Assembly (NCBI RefSeq): GCF_013002715.1
Contig: NZ_JABENB010000002.1
Location: forward strand, 372,001 to 436,000
Source: Flexivirga aerilata
GTDB lineage: Bacteria > Actinomycetota > Actinomycetes > Actinomycetales > Dermatophilaceae
Reading direction: 5' to 3'
Length of the DNA stretch: 64,000 nucleotides
Position 1 is the stretch's first letter; every line of letters begins with the position of its first letter. Both the position numbers and the translations under genes were made by a program. This document shows, piece by piece, positions 60,286-64,000 of the stretch. The notes below the pieces were generated by a model, which made no database searches, was not told the origin of the DNA, and worked only from the letters and a program-made list of their open reading frames with translations.

Positions 60286-60323
60286 GAGCAGGCGGCCGGC
60301 CGGTCACCCGGCAGTCGCCCCGC

Positions 60324-61871
60324 TCAACGCAGCCGCTCGCCCCAGTCGATCCCGGTGCGCAGGCCTCCCTTGAGGATCTTGCCGCCGGGGTTGCGGGGGA
60401 GCGGCTCGTGGCGTATCGCAATGTATTGCGGCACCTTGAAATCCGCGATCCGCGTCGCGAGGTATGCCGTCACCGCCTCCGGGTCGATGGTGGTGCCGGG
60501 GCGGGGCACGAGCACAGCACCGACCGCCTCACCGAGGCGCTCATTGGGGACGCCGACCACAGCGGACTCGGCCACCCCCGGTGCGCCGGCGAGGGCGTTC
60601 TCGACCTCGACGCAGTAGACGTTCTCGCCGCCGCGGTTAATCATGTCTTTCGCGCGGTCGACGATGTAGACCCGGCCGTCCTCGTCGATGCGAGCCATGT
60701 CGCCGGAGCGCAGCCAGCCGTCGACGAAGGCAGCCTCGGTCTTGGCCGGGTCGTTCCAGTAGCCGACCGTGATGTTGGGCCCACGCATCAGCAACTCGCC
60801 GATGCCGGTGACCGGATCCGGGTGGTAGAGCGCGTAATCGACGACCGCGGTCGGGTAGCCGACCGAGTCGGGGTGTGCGTCGGCGTCCTCGTCGGGCAGT
60901 GACGTCGCGAGGGCCGCCGTCTCGGTCATGCCGTAGCCGTTGCCGAGGGCGGCCTTCGGGAAGGCCTCCCGGATCCGTCGCAGCAGGGCCGGCGGCATCG
61001 GTGCCCCGCCGTAGCCGCAACGCTGGACCGTCGAGACGTCGGCGTCGGCGAAGCTCTCGTGGCCGAGGAGCATCGCGTAGATCGCGGGCACTGTCGTGAG
61101 ATTGGAAATGCGTTCGTCGCCAAGGGCTTTCGCCATACGGGCCAGATCGAGGGTTGGCATGATGACGGCCGTGCCGCCGACGTAGGTGGCGGCCAGCAGT
61201 TGCGAGTTGCAGCCGGTGACGTGGAAGAGCGGGACCGTGATGAGCGTGCGGTAGGCGGTGCCGATGACCGGCGGATGTTGCGCCGAGCCGCGGTTGGCGG
61301 TGCTCTCGCAGTTGCTCAGGAACGCCTCGTGGGTGGTCATCGCGCCCTTGGGGCGACCGGTGGTGCCGGAGGTGTAGAAGATCGCGGCGACGTCGGTCAG
61401 GTTGCTGTCGGTGTGCCACGGATCGCCTTGCGGCAGAGGGTGATCCGGCGCGAAGACGAAAGCGGCGCCGCTGTCCTGCAGGACGTGCTCGATCTCGGGT
61501 GCGGCGAAGCGGGTGTTGACCGGGACCGCGATCACCCCGGCGAGGAAGCAGCCCCAGAGGGCGACGGTCCAGTCCGCGCCGGCCGGCAGCGTGATCGCGG
61601 CGCGGTCGCCCGGGCGCAGTCCGGCATCGCGCAATCCGCCGGCGACGCGGGAAGCGCGGTCCCACAGCTGGGCGAAGGTGAGCCGGTCGGCGTCGAGCTC
61701 GACGACGGCCTCGTCGTCCGGCTGCGTGCGGGCGCGCTCGGCCAGCAGCGTGGTCATCGAGGCCGGGAGGTGGGCGTAGTGCGCCGCGCCGGAGTCGTCG
61801 CGGACCACTCCGGTGAGGTCGGCCTGACGGCCCGGCGGAGGAGGCAGGATGTGGAGCTGTGCGTGCGTCAT
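60324..61871 (-). CDS. acyl-CoA synthetase (AMP-forming)
   Basis: A 515-residue ANL-superfamily ligase that activates a carboxylic acid to its CoA ester. The ATP/AMP motif IFYTSGTTGRPKGAMTTHEA, GNGYGMTETAALATSLPDED, the hinge WLRSGDMARIDEDGRVYIVD, and the C-terminal catalytic Lys in LPRNPGGKILKGGLR are all present. Its ATG overlaps the stop of the phosphotriesterase-like gene (ATGA), so ring-opened products of that lactonase may be its substrate. That link is inference. Confidence 0.92.
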   Translation of the reverse strand: MTHAQLHILPPPPGRQADLTGVVRDDSGAAHYAHLPASMTTLLAERARTQPDDEAVVELDADRLTFAQLWDRASRVAGGLRDAGLRPGDRAAITLPAGADWTVALWGCFLAGVIAVPVNTRFAAPEIEHVLQDSGAAFVFAPDHPLPQGDPWHTDSNLTDVAAIFYTSGTTGRPKGAMTTHEAFLSNCESTANRGSAQHPPVIGTAYRTLITVPLFHVTGCNSQLLAATYVGGTAVIMPTLDLARMAKALGDERISNLTTVPAIYAMLLGHESFADADVSTVQRCGYGGAPMPPALLRRIREAFPKAALGNGYGMTETAALATSLPDEDADAHPDSVGYPTAVVDYALYHPDPVTGIGELLMRGPNITVGYWNDPAKTEAAFVDGWLRSGDMARIDEDGRVYIVDRAKDMINRGGENVYCVEVENALAGAPGVAESAVVGVPNERLGEAVGAVLVPRPGTTIDPEAVTAYLATRIADFKVPQYIAIRHEPLPRNPGGKILKGGLRTGIDWGERLR

Positions 61872-62839
61872 ACGGCGTCGGGGGTGAAGTAGGTGCGCGG
61901 GTTGGTGACAAGCATGGTGTCGATCTGCTCCTCGGTGACGCCTTGCTCGCGCAGTGCCGGCAGCACGTCGTCGTGGATGTGGGTGTACTTCCATTGCGGC
62001 TGCAGCTGAGCGGGCAGGCCCGGCGGGAACCAGTCGATGTAGCAGGACGCGTCCTGTGCCAGGACGATGCGCTCGGCGAGGCCGCGCTCGACGAGGCGTG
62101 CGACAGTGCGCACGCGGTCCTCGAAGGGCAGCAGGATGTTGAGACCGAACCGGTCCATGCCGACGTAGCTGCCACCGTCGATGAGGCGTTGCAGGTAGTC
62201 GAGGCCGGTCGAGTCCCCACTGTGCCCGATGACGACCTTGGTGAGATCGACGCCCTGCTCGCGGAAGATCTCCTGGACCTCCAGGCCGCGGTGGTGAATT
62301 GCGTTGGTGTGCACGGTGATCGGGGCGCCGGTCTGCCGATGGGCGTCGGCGACGGCGTGCAGCACCCGGAGCACCCCGGGCGTGACGCCCTGCTCCTCGA
62401 CCGCACACTTGAGGAAGGCCGCCTTCACCCCGGTGTCGGCGATGCCCTCGGTGAGGTCCCGGACGAAGAGCGGTGTCATGGGTTCGTCACCGCCGAGCAT
62501 GGTGCCCGGCCCGGTGAGCGAGAAGACGAACGGCAGCTCGTTGTAGGTGTAGAGGCCGGTCGCCGCGATGATGTTGAGGTCGACCTCGGCGTTGACTCGC
62601 ATGATGCGCCGGATGTCGCGGCCGAGACCGAGCACGGTGGGATCGACGATGGTGTCGACACCGACGGCCTTGAGCGCGCGCAGCCGGTCGACGGCGTCGC
62701 GGACCCGGGTCTCCTCGTCCCAGTGGTCGGGGTAGTTGAGCCGGTATTCCTCGTTGAGCACGAAGACGTGTTCGTGCATCAGCGTCTGGCCGAGCGCGTC
62801 GACGTCGACCGGTCCGCGCACCGTCTGCACCGTTGCCAT
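61868..62839 (-). CDS. phosphotriesterase-family amidohydrolase (probable lactonase)
   Basis: A 323-residue PTE-family TIM barrel. Metal ligands are HEH (His22, His24), the carboxylated Lys in FLKCAVEEQG, His in ITVHTNAIHH, His in VVIGHSGDS and Asp in VLAQDASC. Members of this group mostly hydrolyse lactones, with promiscuous phosphotriester activity. It is translationally coupled to an acyl-CoA synthetase. GGGAGC precedes the ATG. A possible TAGTGT -10 lies about 45 nt upstream. Confidence 0.88.
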   Translation of the reverse strand: MATVQTVRGPVDVDALGQTLMHEHVFVLNEEYRLNYPDHWDEETRVRDAVDRLRALKAVGVDTIVDPTVLGLGRDIRRIMRVNAEVDLNIIAATGLYTYNELPFVFSLTGPGTMLGGDEPMTPLFVRDLTEGIADTGVKAAFLKCAVEEQGVTPGVLRVLHAVADAHRQTGAPITVHTNAIHHRGLEVQEIFREQGVDLTKVVIGHSGDSTGLDYLQRLIDGGSYVGMDRFGLNILLPFEDRVRTVARLVERGLAERIVLAQDASCYIDWFPPGLPAQLQPQWKYTHIHDDVLPALREQGVTEEQIDTMLVTNPRTYFTPDAV

Positions 62840-62940
62840 GTTGCTCCCGTCGTCGTTGTCGGGTGGTCGCTGCGCCCGACACTACGCCCGTAGCCAGCCT
62901 ATGTATGGCGGAGCGGCCCGGTGTCGCCGGCAATCGTCGG

Positions 62941-62946
62941 CATAGT
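62941..62946 (+). promoter_or_regulatory. -10 element, leaderless start of the metallophosphoesterase gene
   Basis: CATAGT lies 6 nt before ATG 62953. Confidence 0.4.
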
Positions 62947-62952
62947 AGGTGC

Positions 62953-63729
62953 ATGGTCGATCGGATCGCGGTGCTGAGTGACACGCACGGGGTCGAGCCG
63001 TGCCTGCGTGCGGTGCTTGCCGAGCTGGAGGTGCAGGCTGCCGATCTGGTGGTGGTGACCGGCGACCTCGCGGCCGGGCCGCAACCGACGCAGGTGCTCG
63101 ATGCCCTGGTGGCCCTGGGGGAGCGGGGCGTGCTGGTGCGGGGCAACGCCGACCGCGACCTGGTGACGATCGCGCGGGGCGGGACGCCTCCCGAGGGGAC
63201 GACCGAGGTCGACTGGTGGGCGGCCGGGCAGCTGCCTTCGTCATACGTCGAGCTGCTGGGGGGCCTGCCTCATCCGGTGGTGCTCGAGCTCGCGGGGGTG
63301 GGCGCGGTGATGTTCTGCCACGGCAGTCCTCGGGACGATGACGAGGTGGTGCTGGTCGACACCCGGCCGGCACGGTGGGCCGAGGTGCTGGCGGACGTCC
63401 CGGACGAGGTGCGGGTGGTGTGCTGTGGGCACACGCACATGCCGTTTGCCCGGCTGGTCGACCGACGGTGGGTGGTGAACAGTGGCAGCATCGGCATGCA
63501 CTACGGCAGCACCGGCATCCCGTGGGCGTTGTTGGACGCCAAGGGTATTCAGCTGCGTTCGGCGGTCATCGATCCTCGAGCGGTGGCCGCGCACGTGATT
63601 GCGGACAGCGTCTTTCCTGGCGTGACGGCATGGGTGGAGGAGTATGTGCTCAACCCGCCGTCCGATGTCGACGCGGTGCTCGCCTTTGCGGGCCGGGACG
63701 GCCGTCCCGCCGACTGGAACGCGAGCTAG
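62953..63729 (+). CDS. YfcE/MJ0936-type metallophosphoesterase
   Basis: A 258-residue cytoplasmic calcineurin-like phosphodiesterase. Metal motifs are VLSDTHG (Asp10, His12), VVTGDLAAG, VRGNADRD, FCHGSPRDDDE and VCCGHTHMPF, as in YfcE-like enzymes. The substrate is unknown. ATG 62953 is chosen because the first metal motif must lie at the N-terminus. The frame is open 120 nt further upstream. Its last 4 nt overlap the end of the convergent HNH gene. Confidence 0.9.
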   Translation: MVDRIAVLSDTHGVEPCLRAVLAELEVQAADLVVVTGDLAAGPQPTQVLDALVALGERGVLVRGNADRDLVTIARGGTPPEGTTEVDWWAAGQLPSSYVELLGGLPHPVVLELAGVGAVMFCHGSPRDDDEVVLVDTRPARWAEVLADVPDEVRVVCCGHTHMPFARLVDRRWVVNSGSIGMHYGSTGIPWALLDAKGIQLRSAVIDPRAVAAHVIADSVFPGVTAWVEEYVLNPPSDVDAVLAFAGRDGRPADWNAS

Positions 63730-64000
63730 CTGCTCTCCTGCGCCTTGACCTGCGCGACCCAACGCCGACTGAGCTCGATGAGTTGTCGTTCCATGCGTGA
63801 CGTGGTCGGTGGCGGGTGTCCGGGTGGTGCCGGCGGGCGACTGGTTGCGCTCAATCCGCCTGTGGTGGTGATCGTTTCGGCGGCATCGCCGGTGACCGTG
63901 AGGTCGGGGTGTTCCTTGGCGTAGTTGCAGCGTGCGCAGAGGCCGGTGCCGTTGCGCTCGCTGGTGGGGCCGCCGGCGGTGTGCGGCGTGATGTGGTCGA
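63726..64000 (-). CDS. HNH endonuclease (C-terminal end, partial)
   Basis: The last 90 codons of a gene that enters from beyond the window. The translated end contains the HNH core DHITPHTAGGPTSERNG followed by LCARCNYAKEHPDL, typical of actinobacterial HNH proteins, then a Pro/Thr-rich linker and a basic helical tail ending VKAQESS. It differs from the HNH gene at 45.8 kb in its CxxC layout. The N-terminal domain (probably DUF222) is outside the window. Confidence 0.82.
   Translation of the reverse strand, partial: DHITPHTAGGPTSERNGTGLCARCNYAKEHPDLTVTGDAAETITTTGGLSATSRPPAPPGHPPPTTSRMERQLIELSRRWVAQVKAQESS

Overview
The window is chromosomal DNA of a high-GC (about 70%) Gram-positive actinobacterium, most likely a member of the Micrococcales. 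I do not claim a genus. Supporting signs are a HU protein with a long Lys/Ala tail, a CofC/FbiD gene (coenzyme F420), a mycothiol-dependent isomerase-family gene, an MEP isoprenoid pathway, many GTG starts, DUF222/HNH genes, and many start codons placed 6-7 nt after a TANNNT-like -10 element (leaderless genes). I see no tRNA, rRNA, CRISPR array, IS element, phage gene or plasmid function.

Layout. 1-9.6 kb is a housekeeping block: leuC (partial), leuD, hupB, a degenerate cold-shock-domain protein, cofC, a PlsC-like acyltransferase, gpsA, a trans-sulfuration-type PLP enzyme, ddl, a DUF3515 lipoprotein, a stand-alone Lrp effector domain and thiL. 9.6-11.8 kb holds a sodium:solute symporter and a small two-helix membrane partner, closed by a very long hairpin. 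11.8-20.7 kb is the conserved run rpmB / fakA-like / recG / rsmD / coaD / yceD (DUF177) / rpmF / rnc / mutM, interrupted by a divergent membrane gene preceded by a BlaI/CopY-like operator.

20.8-34.4 kb is accessory: an M3 peptidase, a LacI-controlled alpha-galactoside import and hydrolysis cluster (regulator, two permeases, binding lipoprotein, GH36 enzyme, no ATPase), a secreted metallophosphoesterase, a dispersed-type palindrome, a succinate-semialdehyde dehydrogenase, and a three-gene cassette that looks like an orphan type VII (ESX) substrate/chaperone module. That cassette is joined by 4-nt overlaps to dxr. 34.4-45.7 kb carries dxr, an rseP-type site-2 protease, a methyltransferase, ispG, an Abhydrolase_9 membrane hydrolase, a two-component system, a DUF402 protein, a DUF4081-type GNAT and a DoxX-like protein.

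45.8-56.2 kb is mixed: a DUF222-HNH protein, a CoA-transferase III / PPOX / maleylpyruvate isomerase trio, an AidB-like acyl-CoA dehydrogenase, and efeO-efeB (iron/heme) followed by a secreted phospholipase C-like phosphoesterase, with no efeU beside them. 56.4-64 kb contains proS, a HAD hydrolase, a MauE/DoxX-like membrane protein with a DsbA-like thioredoxin (extracytoplasmic thiol chemistry), an acyl-CoA synthetase overlapping a phosphotriesterase-like lactonase, a metallophosphoesterase, and the end of a second HNH nuclease gene.

The best candidate for something undescribed is the 31.8-34.4 kb cassette. It encodes a small YxxxE protein, a larger WxG-bearing protein with a central coiled coil and unknown C-terminal region, and an EspG-like protein, all translationally coupled to each other and to the MEP gene dxr, with no secretion ATPase nearby.
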